Assembly: GCA_000467715.1 (NCBI GenBank)
Contig: AJFK01000658.1
Location: 1 to 64,000, forward strand
Origin: Hysterium pulicare CBS 123377
Lineage: Eukaryota; Ascomycota; Dothideomycetes; Hysteriales; Hysteriaceae
Direction: 5' to 3'
Length of the DNA: 64,000 bases
In this document: positions 20,599 to 32,376 of the stretch, in pieces
How positions within the stretch are numbered: position 1 is the stretch's first letter
How the letters are laid out: the number at the start of each line of letters is the position of its first letter
The notes under the pieces: generated by a model
Databases searched by the model: none
The model's input: only the letters and a program-made list of their open reading frames with translations
Told to the model about the DNA's origin: nothing
Translations under genes and position numbers: made by a program

Positions 20599-23500
20599 TC
20601 AGACACGAATAGGACGAGCAACGGACTCAGGGGACTTTCGCCTAGCGGCGCCCTTCTCGCCATTCGCTGCTTTCCCTGACACAACAGCTGTCCAATCTTC
20701 CCACTCCTTTGCCATTTCCGTAAGCACATTGCCCATGACAGAAGCGCTTGCCATGAGGCCATGTTGTTCGCCATCGAGGATTCTGACTTCGCATCGACGC
20801 ATCAAGCGGCCAAGCCACCTCACATTCTCCACTGGGACTCTGGTATCTTTGCTACCGTGATGGATGACGACGCCACGCGTGATATCCTCATACCTGAACC
20901 CAATGGTTTGCTTAGTCTCCAAGCAGACAATGAGATCAGTTGCTGGGTTTGCGTTCGCTGTGGCGCGGTCCCAGATAGCAAAAGTTAGGCGTTCATCAAA
21001 TGCGTGCTGCCGGTCGCGTTCCGCTAGAGTAAATGCTAGCTTGGCATGCTGAGCCCTTTCATGGTTTGCATCAGTGGGGCTTTGTAGAGCCAGAGACAGT
21101 GCACTGCCATTAGGAAGGACCTGGTCCATTAACATTATGGATTCTCGTCGAGTGTCTTTGATGGGTGGTCGGGAGGGCGGTTGAGGTGACGGCGTGCTTA
21201 TGCTCTTGCGCTTATTCTTTTGCGGTGTCTTGTTCCTTGTCATACTGGCGCTCGTGGCGCTGAGGAACGTGGAGTTGGCGACTTTGAGTAGAGACGGAGG
21301 TAAGACGCGGAGAAAGCGCTGCGATTTCGGCAATTGGCCACCCGGGGGTGAGTCTTGGTGCACACCAATCGGCGCCATCTGTGAAGGTGGTATCCACGGC
21401 GCAAGCAGATGTACTCTTCCTCGAATATGTTGAGGCATCCGCAAAGCAGTGGCAAGCGCATAAACAGCGCCCGCGGAGTGGGCGAGTAGTGAGAATTTGG
21501 TGATCTTCAATGTTTGGCAAATGACCATCACATCGTCTACAACATGTTAGCGAGACATTATATCGAAATCATAGCGCGTTCCTTACCTGGCCAACTTAGA
21601 GGGGTGCCGTTCGAGTCAAATTGGCTCCCTCCGATTCCAGGACGGTCTGGAGTGATGAGCCGCAGCTTTAATGTCGATGCAAGCTGATCATAGAAGGCCG
21701 TGACATATCTAGTCAAACCCATACCGACACAGCAAAAGATGGCGAAGCCTTTAGGATCGCCCACTTCCGAAAAGGAAATAGTTCTGCCCGTTTGTGGATG
21801 GCGAACCTTTTGTGACAATCGCGTAGAGTCGAGGAAGCCCTCTACATCCCGATCAATTGAGTCCATACTGGATGGTCGTTCCTCGATGACGGGTTCTGGC
21901 GGAGGTTTAACGGCGTCGACTTCCTCATTGTGCCTCTGTTCCGCCTTTAACGGCAGGTCCGGATGAGACCAACGTTTTTTCTTGAGCGTAGAACGATGCT
22001 GGAGGCTAGTTTGCGATGGAGAAGGTAGGACTTGTAGCGATTGAACTCTGGGAAATATCTCCTCGCTGACAGATCGAACTGAACGTTCGCTGGGTGCGCT
22101 ATTTGCTGGGTTGAAGGAGTCCTTCGGCGTAGTCGAAGCCCCCATGATCATAGAGCTGGTAGATCTTCGTCCTAGAGCAGAACGTCCGCCGACTGCGAGT
22201 GACTTCGATCTTGTCGGGGTAGTACTGCGCTCTGTGCCTTTGCTTGAAGACTTGCTGCTCGCAGGAGGAGAGCGTGCTCGGTCTCTGTCTAGAGTTTGCA
22301 GTGCGAGTTGGTAGTTAATAGGAAGCGGGGTAATTTCTTCGCCATCGTCGACGGTTCGGCTTCGTGACCGAGAATGTCGATGTTCTTTATGCGTTTGGCC
22401 AGTTTCGCGAGTCTCGCGAACTTCAGGCGGACTCTGTACGCGAGATGTCATCCGTGGAGGCGGTATAGGCGATGTCGAAATTCCTAGTATTTTATGCGCT
22501 TTTGCTGTTGGGTCCTGAACTCGCTTTTCAGACATGCTTGATACAGTTGAAGTTGGGGAGGGCTCAGCGCTCTCAATTGGTGAAACATGCGAAACGCTGG
22601 AGGCGGCCCCTGCATCAACACCAACAGGCAGTTTACCGGCTATTTTATCCCTCAACTGTTTACGATTCTTCAACTCCCTAATCCTTCGAGCCACTTCATT
22701 TTCTTCTGCTTCAAGCTCCTTGAGCAGTTTGTCCTCCGGAGTCGAATCTCCTTCTGGACCCTCATCTTCCTCGGGTACGGTCTTCGTCATGGGCGTATCA
22801 TGCCGACTTCCTCGTCGCCTATGCGTTACTCTCCCTCTTCGCGAGGGGCTGCCTGAGTGCCTCAAGGATGAGCCCCGCTCTGGTATCAGTCCTTTTTCGG
22901 TCGGACTATTCGTGCTGCCTTCGTTGGGGAAACTCATGCCGTTGCGCAAAGGACTCTTGCCTCGATTCCGGTACCGTTCTGCTGAACGGGATGACTCGGC
23001 AACAACAGGCTCTTCGTCAATCGGGGTTCCTCCGAGGAATTGTTGAGTTAGAGGTTTAGAAGGTGGACTCGGCATTGACAGAACTTCTGGCCCCTGTATA
23101 GTTGCCCGCTTGCGATCGAAGTCCAGAGTCCGCAGCTTTTCTCTGGAGCTCATGTATATTAGGCTCCTGTGTCCTTTCGCACTTCTCTTGCTATCCGATG
23201 ATGTCCGACTTGCATTCGAGTGGCGCGGTATCCCCGCTTCAATGCTTATATTTCCTATACTGCTCACGGACCTTATCGACTTCGTAGAGTGCAGGGAGGT
23301 TGTACTTCCGTGGCCTGCTCGAAGATAGTTCTTCAAAGAGTGCTCCTTTTCCTTCTTCTTCGGCGCCGTCAAAGGTGAGAATCCTGAAGGAGGCTTCGAC
23401 GTTCGCACAACAGGAGGCTCAGCCGCATCATCTGGATAGAGGTAGTCGTTGTCCCTCAGAGCTTGTCGATAAGCTACATAGTCTGTATCGTCCCCGGTGG

Positions 23501-23825
23501 CCGTGGCCAATGGATCGCCGGAAAAGGTTGTTTGGAATACGTTCGGAGTCGCCGGCGTTGAATGGCTGCCGCCGACGGATGGGAAGTTCTCGAAGTGCTT
23601 GTGAGCAGGAAGTGAGATGGCGGATAGGGAGTCGATGAGGGAGGATATGACCTCTGGAGATGCCGGTTGAGGTCGGACATTATTAGGCGAGCGCTTTGTC
23701 GACCGTACTTCGGAATCTGACGGTAAGGAGCTACGACGGCGTGGTCGAGTTCGCCGCGTAGTATTCGAAGCGACATCTGAGGGAAGGCTGGGTACTGGAG
23801 GGTGGAGCTGTGGTTGGACATCCAT
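20599..23825 (-). CDS. Alpha/beta hydrolase with long disordered N-terminal region
   Basis: Two exons on the minus strand, 23825-21587 and 21536-20599, give 1,058 residues. Roughly the first 650 residues are Ser/Pro/Arg/Lys-rich and look disordered and phosphorylatable, with one charged helix-prone stretch (KLLKELEAEENEVARRI). The C-terminal part is an alpha/beta hydrolase: the core strand and oxyanion region with DRPGIGGSQFDSNG, the nucleophile elbow LLAHSAGAVYA just after the intron, a probable catalytic Asp in GSKDTRVPVENV and a His in DGEQHGLM. A second disordered insert lies between nucleophile and acid. The substrate is unknown. The domain order is seen in uncharacterised proteins across filamentous ascomycetes; the long tail suggests regulation or localisation through partners. 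Confidence 0.82.
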
Positions 23826-25616
23826 TCTGCCTATATTCCGGTAAACAATGTATAGACAAGTAGATATGCGGTGGTGTGAGGATCTCCGCGAAACCTAAGC
23901 AGGAGATGCAGGGCGTCGTGTCTGAGCTCTGCTGCCGTCGTGCATCAGTGCATGGTGGTGTTTAAGCGGGAGTGAGCGCGGGCAATGCGAACGCGTTGAA
24001 GAGGACGATTTTGATGGAAGAGCGATAAAGATATCGATCACCCCTTGGCCGTGATACGTATTCTGATGTTCCTTCGGTGGGCGCGTTGTTTCAATAAAGA
24101 CAAGGAACTGCTCAGCTAAAAGGGATGTGAAGCTGTTGGCTGAGAGGGCTCCCTTGCCAGTTCCAGGGGAGGGTCTTTTCGCTTTCCGGCCGCCTATCTA
24201 GCGCGTCTTGGCCGTCACTGTCACCCCCATGGCCTTTCTGACTGGCCGTTGGACGCTAGATCGCTGTTGTAATTCCCTATATTCATCATGGAAACGGAAT
24301 GGCGTGCTGTTCTTCTGGGAAGTACTCTCCCAAAAGTCGGAGGAAGGCTTGTTGACATGGCAGTTTAATTGCGACTTTCAGCTCCTCGCACCTCATAAAC
24401 TTTCAGCTCCTCGCACCTCATAAATTCTCCGACCACAGGCGAAAATCCTGGAGCATGGCCTGCTTTTCTGAAGCGCCACTGGGGTCGAATGATTGTCCCG
24501 ACTCCACGGAGTAAGTAATATGCACCTGCGAAGATCCTAGAACGGGAATCTGGCATGAAAGCTGCATGTGAAGTTGACCGCTATCTGCAGCCCGCTGAAA
24601 CGAAGTCACCAACTCTGGTAAACAAGTCGCACGCCACAGGAACCACCGATTCATATGATATTCCAACAAGGCTGGTTGAGCTTGTTATGGTAGTTCTGCT
24701 CTCAGTCTGGGTCGCATAAATCGTGGCGGATATTATTGAATCGAAAGTGGTTGACGACTCCTACTGGCTCAACTCCTGAACGCTTAGGTAGGTATTTTGG
24801 TACCTACACACTAACTCCTGAACGCACACATTGGAAATCAAATGACCCTTGTTTGTTCTAGACTGGTAGAGCCTACCATTGACATATGGCTACCAAAGAT
24901 TGAAAAGGAGCCAAAAGCTTAATACAACTCTGATGACATCTGCGAATGGCTTGTGCCAGTGTCCTCTCGACCTACAATACAATGCGCCCCAAAGCTGCTC
25001 AATTACTGCTCGAAAATAGCACGTCATCCGTACGAGTTCGAGGTTTTCAGAAATTAGGCATGAAAATGCTGCAATTAAACCCCAATGAAGCTTTCCTGAT
25101 AGGCACCACTCTACGAAATCATTGGAGCCATGTCAGCATCTCGCTACCTTATCTGACTGCTAGAGTACATGAAATGTTTATCTTTTCAGTGCAAAGCAGT
25201 TTACGCGCCTTAGAATTGCAGGCGGCATCTTGCGCTGAAGCGTGCTTAAGCAAACGGCGGTATGAATCACACAAAGAACGAAGCAGAACCAATTCCCTTC
25301 AGCAATGAGAACACTCCTTCCACTCAAACCCTCTCTTCAGCGCCATTCTACTGAATGATGAGGAGAATGTCCAATATGCATTGCGCGTACACGGAATACC
25401 AACTGGAGTTCGCTCAACCCCCTGTCAGACTCCCCGAGTTCGAAAACGGTCACCTACGTCACCGCCAAAACCTCCGATGTCCAAGCTCCAAGCTCGGCAC
25501 CACCATCATGATAAACCCCTCTCACTCCTCCTACCGCGCCACAATCATTTTCCTTTTCAAACCAAAACTCTCACTCTCTTCTCAATATTTCGTCTGTCCG
25601 ATCTAATTTCTCCAAT
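23826..25616. other. Intergenic, 1.8 kb
   Basis: No supported gene on either strand. It contains the 25-bp tandem duplication listed next. A minus-strand frame at 24669-24418 has a protein-like composition but no start context, partner exon or family match. The right part is the promoter of the hydroxylase-like gene. Confidence 0.5.
24376..24425. repeat. Tandem duplication, 2 x 25 bp
   Basis: Two adjacent copies starting TTTCAGCTCCTCGCACCTCA (24376-24400 and 24401-24425) differ only in the last base. It looks like a recent slippage duplication. Confidence 0.9.
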
Positions 25617-26743
25617 ATGTCCCTCTCTTCCCTCACCTCCCTCCTGGCGCCAGTAACCCTCCCCCTGGCCTCCCTCTTCGCAATCCCAATGCTAAGCTCC
25701 TGGTCCACGTCCCTCAACCTGGTCTTCTTTAGCATAACATGGACCACAATCGCCATGACGTATGCGCCTCTGCAAATTGAGTTCTTCGCTCCACTGGTCC
25801 TGCGCACGTTGCTCTATCTCATGCCCTCGGCACTCTTCCTAGCGGTCGACACCCTCGTGCCGAGTCTAGCTGTAGAGATAAAGGCGCAAGGCGAGAACGC
25901 ATTGCCAGCGCGAGATGGTAAAGGGAGGAAGATGGTCGCGAAAGTCGTGGGCTGGAGCGTTTTTAATACGCTTTTAGCCGTTGCTATACAGGCCGGGCTG
26001 GAGTGGTTAGTTACAGATGTATTGAGGGTGAGGAGTTTGTTGTTAATCAAGGGGAGCGCATGGGGTCTGAATCACTTGCCCGCCCCGTGGACGCTGATTA
26101 AACAATTGGTATTGGGTCTCGCATTAAGAAACGTAAGTTCAAGCCTCTATCCACCCTAATTCTTGGGGAGTTCATTGCAAATACGGAAAACTAATGAGCT
26201 GATCAGATCCTTCAATACTACATCCACCGCCACGTCCTCCACTCACCCCACAACAACGCCCTAACCCACTGGCACAAAACTTGGCATCACAGCATCCGCG
26301 TCCCATACTCCTTCACCGCAGCCTACGACCACCCAGTCTGCTACCTCCTGCACCGCTTCCTCCCGCTCTATCTTCCAGCAATAGCCTTCCGCTTCCACAT
26401 AATGAGCTACATGATCCTGCTCGCCATCTTCTCGTTGGAAGAAGTCTTCACGTATTCAGGATACAATGTGTTGCCTTCGACGATCATGCTCAAGGGAATG
26501 GCAAGGCGGGTAGATGCGCATATGATGACTGAAGGGGAAGGCAATTTTGGACCAATCGGTGTGCTGGATTGGACTCATGGAACTACGTTGGGTGCGGATG
26601 TTATGGACGATGTGAGGGCAGAGATGGATAAGCATGATGTGCAGGAGCGGGCTGGGAAGGCAGCTGATGATGCAGGCAATGCGATTGATGGTGTAGGTGC
26701 GAAGCTGAAGAATAGGGCGAGGAAAGGGAGGGGAAAGAAATAA
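25617..26743 (+). CDS. Fatty-acid hydroxylase / sterol desaturase superfamily membrane protein
   Basis: Two exons, 25617-26132 and 26207-26743, give 350 residues. Several hydrophobic segments precede the family's histidine boxes: YYIHRHVLH for box 1 and HWHKTWHHS for box 2, followed by the usual AAYDHPVCYLLH helix. The expected third box (H-H-x2-H-H in front of NFGP...LDW.HGT) reads RRVDAHMMTEGEGNFGPIG, so most of the third set of iron ligands is missing although the flanking NFGP and LDWTHGT are kept. Standard members are di-iron enzymes of the ER that hydroxylate or desaturate lipids. This one may have altered metal binding or no catalysis. The tail is charged and helix-prone. Confidence 0.8.
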
Positions 26744-27275
26744 GCTTCTAATTTGCGAGGGTTTGAGTTTGAGCCCCAAGGTCCTTCTAGCTTGGGTGGT
26801 GGAGGCGAGTGGACGTTTGGAGTTGTTTCCGTCAATGATACCCTTAATGCAATTAGTTTGTGTCGATCTTTCTGCGCTCTGTTACATCATGTGATCATTG
26901 TATTGTTGCCACCGATAGGTATCTTCGGATCGTGGTTCTTGGGATATCTGAGGTTCGACGTAGTGAGACCGAGGGTGAGGTTAGTATTGCCTGTCATCGC
27001 TGGTTTCGTTGCTGTTAACGTAGGGACGTGGTTGCGTAGTTGAGATTGACGTTCATGAGAAACACATCTAAGCCATCATGTAGTGAGCTAAGACATCAAG
27101 TTTGGATCGAGGTCAAATTTGTTTGCTTGTTACAAAATCTCATGGAAATGCAAACCGGACCCTCCCATGAAAATCTGCCGTGTCGAAGTAGTTTAAGCAA
27201 CTGCTATTACGGCTGCAGCATGCCGGTTGTCACCTTTCAATCCCTACACACAAAACGCCAATGTCCGTCGTTCAT
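26744..27275. other. Intergenic between convergent genes
   Basis: 3' flanks of the hydroxylase-like gene and eL6. No supported gene. Confidence 0.5.
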
Positions 27276-28104
27276 TTAGAAGACCATGGTGTGTGGCCTG
27301 TCTGATTTGCGGAGGCTGAAGGTTGAGCCTAGGTAGGAGAGCATGTGTTCCTCCTTCTTGAGGGTGGCCAGAAGAGCTTTGTCAACGGCCTTTTGGTCCT
27401 CCACGCGGTCTTTTGCAATCTCCTTCTTCTGTGGTAAGGTTAGTTAAGCTGTTCATTGTTTGCATCAATTTAACGCACCTCTGGCTTCTCGCCTTGCTTG
27501 AAGAAAGCTTCCTCTCCAGGCTTCTTGCTCTTCTTATCTTTGGTGAAGTAGCCATCGTCGCTGGCCTTTTCCAACACCTTGTCGTCCACACCCTTCAAAT
27601 CCACCTTTGTTGATGTAGCGATGACATATCGGGCGTTCACCCTCCTCAGAGGGACGCCATTGACTTTGAAAGGACCGGTAACGAGGAGAACACCTTGAGG
27701 GAGGTGCTTAAGAAGGACGACACGCTTGCCGCGGAATCGACCAGCAAGGAGAATGACAACGGTGCCGGGTTGGAGAGATTGACGGGGCTTTGCTGGTCGG
27801 GCGGACTTGCGAGCCTGTGGGAGTCATTTTGTCAGCACCGTGCGCCAGATCATCAACGGCAGACGAGATATTCCGAGAGAATAGAATTTCGAAGCAAGTA
27901 GAGAGACCATCCTCTCCAAAGCTGTGTCGATATTCTTATACTGCTCATGTGGGAATCCCTTCGTCGAGGATATCGTACCTTCTTTTTCGCGCTCTGGTCC
28001 TCAGCAGGGTAGTACTTGCTGGCTTTTTGTGTGTGGTGAGGTATCGACCTGTCTCCCTTCCCAAACTTCTTCGTCGAGGGCTTCTGTTCCTGGGCGGGCG
28101 CCAT
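27276..28104 (-). CDS. RPL6: 60S ribosomal protein eL6
   Basis: Three exons on the minus strand, 28104-27979, 27814-27479 and 27428-27276, give 204 residues. The conserved core reads [20 protein letters not shown], then [18 protein letters not shown], and the protein ends [20 protein letters not shown] plus VF. eL6 is a structural protein of the large cytosolic ribosomal subunit. The basic N-terminal extension is typical. All exons are multiples of three, so introns are phase 0. The gene is divergently transcribed from RPN13 with 266 bp between start codons, suggesting a shared promoter region. Confidence 0.95.
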
Positions 28105-28370
28105 GTCGAATTGTCGTGTCGCTTGTCGTCGTTGGTTGCTGTGATTTTCGTGATGGAATTGTGTGTCGGATTAACTCCTTGCCGAACTGGAACAACGTAT
28201 TACCTAGCCGACTGTCAGGGCCTTGGCGTTTGCAAATTAGTTGTGGCGGGTGGATTACGTTATTAGCGTGCACCTCCACAACTAAACTCAACTGAAGTTG
28301 GAGCCCGTCGACTGAAGCTTGAAGCTCCACCACACTTCCAGTACACAATATCCACAGCCACCTTGCCAAT
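28105..28370. promoter_or_regulatory. Shared divergent promoter region of RPL6 and RPN13
   Basis: The 266 bp between the two start codons must contain the promoters and 5' leaders of both genes. I did not identify a specific factor site with confidence. Confidence 0.5.
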
Positions 28371-30010
28371 ATGTCGGACCAACCCACGATTACTTTCAAA
28401 GCTGGGAAGTGTGAATTATCGGTATTCCATCCATATGCTACTCTGAACAAGCATCATGCTCACTTGTATGCAGTCAGGCAGCCCACCAACTGTTAAATCA
28501 GACACCACACCCGGTTACATATACTTATATATCGAAGATGGTATGGCTTAATATTGCCTCTTTATACAATCTTACTCACATTCAAACAGAGCTCGTTCAC
28601 TTTTGCTGGCGGCCGAGGTCAGCTCCAGCATCCGAGCCCGAAATGGATCTCCTCATGATCCCCGGCGATGGATCTTTCCTTCCATACACAGGCCCAGAGG
28701 GCGGCGCCGACTCGGATAACCTCAAATCCCCCACGAATGGGCGTATATTCGTCCTGAAGTTCTCTTCAAGTTCCCAACGACATCTCTTTTGGCTACAATC
28801 GAAGTCCCAACACCCAAATGGCGACCCTAGTTGGTTCAGTGAACGGGACCAAAAGATCGGGCAAGTAGTAGACATGCTTCTCAGCGGCGAGGAAATAGAT
28901 GTCCAAGAAGAGCTCCGGTCTATCCAACGACGTGGTCCGCATGGAGGAGACGATGAGGATGAGACAATGGAAGATGTTGAAGGTACAGATCACTCTGCCA
29001 ACCGTGACCGACATGGTTCAACGGGCGGAGCTGGACCTGATGCCACTGGAGGAGATATCAGAGAAGAAGGTGAAGAATCTAGAGAAGGCGGTGCTGATGG
29101 CGGTCGAGCGTAGGTCATCACCGTCCTTATCTCGGCGGCCCTCCAGATTTTCCGCGTCGCGGCGCTGTTGATTTATCTGCCAATTCCCGCATTGAAGTTG
29201 AGCGTTTTCTTGCCAGGGCAGCTAAGCGTCGTCGTGCTCGGGCAGCTAAGCTTCGTCGCGCTAGGTGAGGCATTATTATGTCTCACGAGACTAGGTTGCA
29301 TTAAACCCACAAGCCGTTTGAGCTTCGCCAAATGTATCTGTAAAGCATCAATAAGCATATCATCGGAGTCTATCTAGCAGCACCGGCGTTTTATCTACAT
29401 TTACTTCTTATTACTCACGATGCAAGAGCTCTACTAACGTTTACAAAGGGCTTCTGCAGGGAATGACGCTGCAGCTGTCGTACAAAACTTCCTCAACTCC
29501 CTGAAAGGCGGAAACTTCGCAGGCAGTTCACAACAACAGCAACAATCAAAACCCTTCACCACTTTACCCGATTTGCTTCCCTCGTCGACCACCGTACCGA
29601 TTATCGACAAAGCCGATAGACCACTTATCGATGCACTATGCGCGGAACTGCCACCAACGTTACTACTACTCGCACAAGAGATTGACGACCTCGACGAGGT
29701 CGATCCGACATCGGAGACAGCACAAGCGGCCATTGAAGCCTTGAGCATGGGGCAAAAGAAGGACATATTGAAGCGGGTGCTTCGATCACCACAGCTGAAT
29801 CAGAGTCTGGGAAGTCTTACGGTTGCATTACGGGATGGAGGACTCCCAAATGTCAGTCAGGCACTCAAGATTAAAGTCAAAAATGATGGATACATGAAGC
29901 ACGGGGGTATGCCGCTTGGAGGGGGAGAAGCTGTTGAGGCCTTCTTGGAGGGTGTCAAGAAGACGGTCCAGGAGGAGTCGGGAGATGATAGTAAGATGGA
30001 TACGAGCTAG
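28371..30010 (+). CDS. RPN13: Proteasome ubiquitin receptor RPN13 (ADRM1 family)
   Basis: Four exons, 28371-28421, 28474-28540, 28590-29109 and 29449-30010, give 399 residues. The Pru domain fills the N-terminus: ITFKAGKCEL, GYIYLYIEDELVHFCWRPR, DLLMIPGDGSF and GRIFVLKFSSSSQRHLFW. It docks on Rpn2 and binds ubiquitin. An acidic Gly-rich linker follows. The C-terminal DEUBAD-type helical domain (PLIDALCAELPPTLLLLAQE, RVLRSPQLNQSLGSLTVALR) recruits the Uch37-class deubiquitinase in homologues. The third intron is unusually long (339 nt) and contains an in-frame cassette (29114-29264) that could make a second isoform. Short introns elsewhere have canonical signals. Confidence 0.93.
29216..29263 (+). 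repeat. Two tandem 24-bp copies in an RPN13 intron
   Basis: Copies at 29216-29239 and 29240-29263 start GGGCAGCTAAGC and differ at three positions. In the frame of the candidate cassette exon they encode Ala-Lys-Arg/Leu-Arg-Arg-Ala-Arg, a very basic repeat ending at a GTGAGG donor. Confidence 0.75.
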
Positions 30011-30493
30011 GGGTTTCGGTCACGCTGGCGATGCGTCGCGTAAGTAGATGAACAGAGATCAATATAACGGACTGGCACGTGTATAGAATAGGAATGCGGA
30101 CAAGGGCCCCTCAATCCCCGGTTATTAATACAACGATTCATGAAACCAAGAGATGTACACACTGAAAGATACAAAAAGGATAAGCAACCTACACCGTAGG
30201 CATCCATTTCGCCCATCGTGCAAGTCAAGCAATGACGTTCAGGTATCGCTGACTAAACTCAGTAGCCGCATTTGCACACCTAACATTCCATATGTCATAG
30301 AATCATTCACAAAAAAGCCTGAGTACGCAGAGTAAACAGCCTCCAACACACTGACAAACGCCCTCTAGCGCATCCCCCGAGAGCTCCATACAAGCACAGC
30401 AGACCATGGCATCCGTACAAGAACCACAGCCAGGACTTGCCCCTCCACCACCCTCCTTCTCATCCCTCACCTTCTCCATCTTCATTCCCGGAT
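30011..30493. other. Intergenic between convergent genes
   Basis: 3' flanks of RPN13 and the second Met-Cys gene. No supported gene. Confidence 0.5.
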
Positions 30494-30796
30494 CTACGCC
30501 TGGAACACATTCAGCAGGCCCACGCGCTCCGGAATCAGCGCCGTCCCGCTCAACTTGGGAACCGACTCCTCCGGACACCGGGGATGCTGCACCTTGTACT
30601 CCTTCTCCCATGCCTTCCTCAATTTCAGGTGCTCGGGCTTCAGATAGCACTTCAAGCAGGGGTAGCGCGAGGTGGGGAGAGCGTGTTCTTTGATGTAGGG
30701 GCACCAGATGTCGGTTTTTTGGGCTGGGGGGCAGGGGGTTAGGACGATGGTTTTTGTGTGGGTGCAGGAGTAGTGTTGGATTAGGGAGCCGCACAT
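30494..30796 (-). CDS. Small Met-Cys family protein, member 2
   Basis: Single exon on the minus strand, 100 residues, beginning MCGSLIQHYSCTH. Cys2 and Cys11 with the following Thr-His match the family; middle Cys occur in LTPCPPA and DIWCPY, and the closing C-x2-C is in YPCLKCYLK. A charged extension of about 45 residues (KLRKAWEKEYKVQHPRCPEE) follows. It has no signal peptide or membrane segment. Function unknown. A splice near the 3' end to a further exon cannot be excluded but is not needed. Confidence 0.6.
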   Translation of the reverse strand: MCGSLIQHYSCTHTKTIVLTPCPPAQKTDIWCPYIKEHALPTSRYPCLKCYLKPEHLKLRKAWEKEYKVQHPRCPEESVPKLSGTALIPERVGLLNVFQA

Positions 30797-32028
30797 TTTT
30801 GATTAGCTTTGTGGGGTGTGGTTGGTTTTTTTTGTTGCGCGGAGATTTAGGATTTCGATAACGGGGATTTGGAGATCGAGAGAAGAATTCGTGGTAGGTT
30901 GAAGTACATGTAGGTAAGGTTGATGTTGTTGGAGGCGTTGTGAAGGGGGAATGATGATGTGAATGCATTGTGTAGTGAATGCTGCTCACCTGTTGCGGGC
31001 TCTGAGTTTGCGTTATGAACATTGTATTGTACAAGAGGACGCAAACACCTCCGAAACCATCACCGACACCATCGAGCCAACCATCGAACGCGGCCAGGTA
31101 TCCTGAGGCACGTGGTTCGGCGGCGTATCAAGTGAGTTGGCCGTTGTTTGTTGATGTGTGATTTTAAATCGTTGGTGCAGTGAAGTGTATATAATAATGT
31201 GAGACAGTGTGAAAGTGGGAAAGTGACAAAGAGAAGTTGTAGAGTCTACTTCATGCGGTCATTGACTCAATGGCCGGAAAGGAGCACAATTCTTGACAAT
31301 GCGGAGTGCTGAGAAATTGGAGCATTACCAATGCGCGCGGTAGACTAAGATACCCGTCGAGACGGAGAATTCACTGCTCAGTTGAGGACTCGCACTACTG
31401 GTCATAAAATATTGCCTTGTGCCATAAGTGAAGGCCACTTCAAGAACCAATCCTTGTGCGCCGCACCCACAGAAACGATGGAGTATTCCGACTCCTCGGG
31501 GGCTCTGCCAAATCTGATCAAGTGCTCCCAGCCACTTTGCATCCGCAGTCAGAAGCCCATTCTGCTCGTTCGATATGCCGGTGAATCCGTTCACCGTCTC
31601 TGTTCTAGCCACTCTAGGTGTCACGACCATATGGTACGCTTCAAGTCAGCAGGACCTTGTCACAAGGGAATAGATGGTGAAAAGACTCGACCTCGGAACT
31701 TCGCGCAGTCTTCGCCGCCCTTCAACGACTCAACAGCTACTCTGCTATAAAGCATCCTTTGGAAAACCTGTCGACTACAACGGCCCATGGCGACGCTATC
31801 AAACAATATCCTCTTCTCAGCTCAAATATACTCGGAGCCTCCTTGATCAGTCCTTGAGAGCTGCTACTCAAGCGTCGTCCGCTCCCAACTCTGTTATCGA
31901 TCCGCGAAGGCCGCATCGCAGTCCGATACTGGTTCGTCCAACTCGAGACAGCTGACCATTATCTCATGCAAGCTGCCACCTACCGGAGCACTCGGATATC
32001 TTTTGCTTGGTCTCATCATCTTCGAGAA
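30797..32028. other. Intergenic, 1.2 kb
   Basis: Lies between two divergent Met-Cys genes. A minus-strand frame at 31630-31325 has a protein-like composition but no partner exon or family match, so no gene is claimed. Confidence 0.45.
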
Positions 32029-32376
32029 ATGTGCCACTTCAAACTCCTCAAGCACCGTTGCGGCTGCAATCTCCCTATCGACTCCAACTGGGCCAACCTT
32101 TGCCCGGCTGGAAAGATATTCGGTCCGCTTGAGTGCAAAGACAAGACATTCCAGGCTTACTCCGGCTTGTTCCCTTGCTATAAGTGCTTTCACTCTGACG
32201 AGTGGGTGTGGGCATTGCATAATGATCACCAGCGCGACGGCACGCTATTCAGAGGAAAGTTCTTACGAGTCGACTCGAAGAATGTTGTGACGGAGAAGGA
32301 CCAACTCAGAGGAGATAATGCGGAGACATCGGACGCAGATGAAGAACCAATTTTCAGAGAGAGAGCATCAATCTGA
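32029..32376 (+). CDS. Small Met-Cys family protein, member 3
   Basis: Single exon, 115 residues, beginning MCHFKLLKHRCGC. Cys2 and Cys11 are followed by Gly-Cys, where the others have Gly-His or Thr-His. Middle Cys are in WANLCPAG and PLECKDK, and the closing C-x2-C is in FPCYKCFH. The last 60 residues are acidic and polar. An in-frame Met lies 21 codons upstream (31966), but the paralogues favour the start at 32029. Function unknown; probably intracellular. Confidence 0.6.
   Translation: MCHFKLLKHRCGCNLPIDSNWANLCPAGKIFGPLECKDKTFQAYSGLFPCYKCFHSDEWVWALHNDHQRDGTLFRGKFLRVDSKNVVTEKDQLRGDNAETSDADEEPIFRERASI

Noticed and set aside
24418-24669. Minus-strand frame with protein-like composition
   Set aside because: No recognised family, no partner exon and partial overlap with a fresh 25-bp tandem duplication.
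27815-27978. C/D snoRNA in eL6 intron 1
   Set aside because: TGATGA-like and CTGA-like boxes are present on the minus strand but only about a dozen bases apart, too close for a complete C/D snoRNA.
31325-31630. Minus-strand frame of about 100 residues between two Met-Cys genes
   Set aside because: Composition is plausible but nothing identifies it, and the adjoining exons do not extend it.
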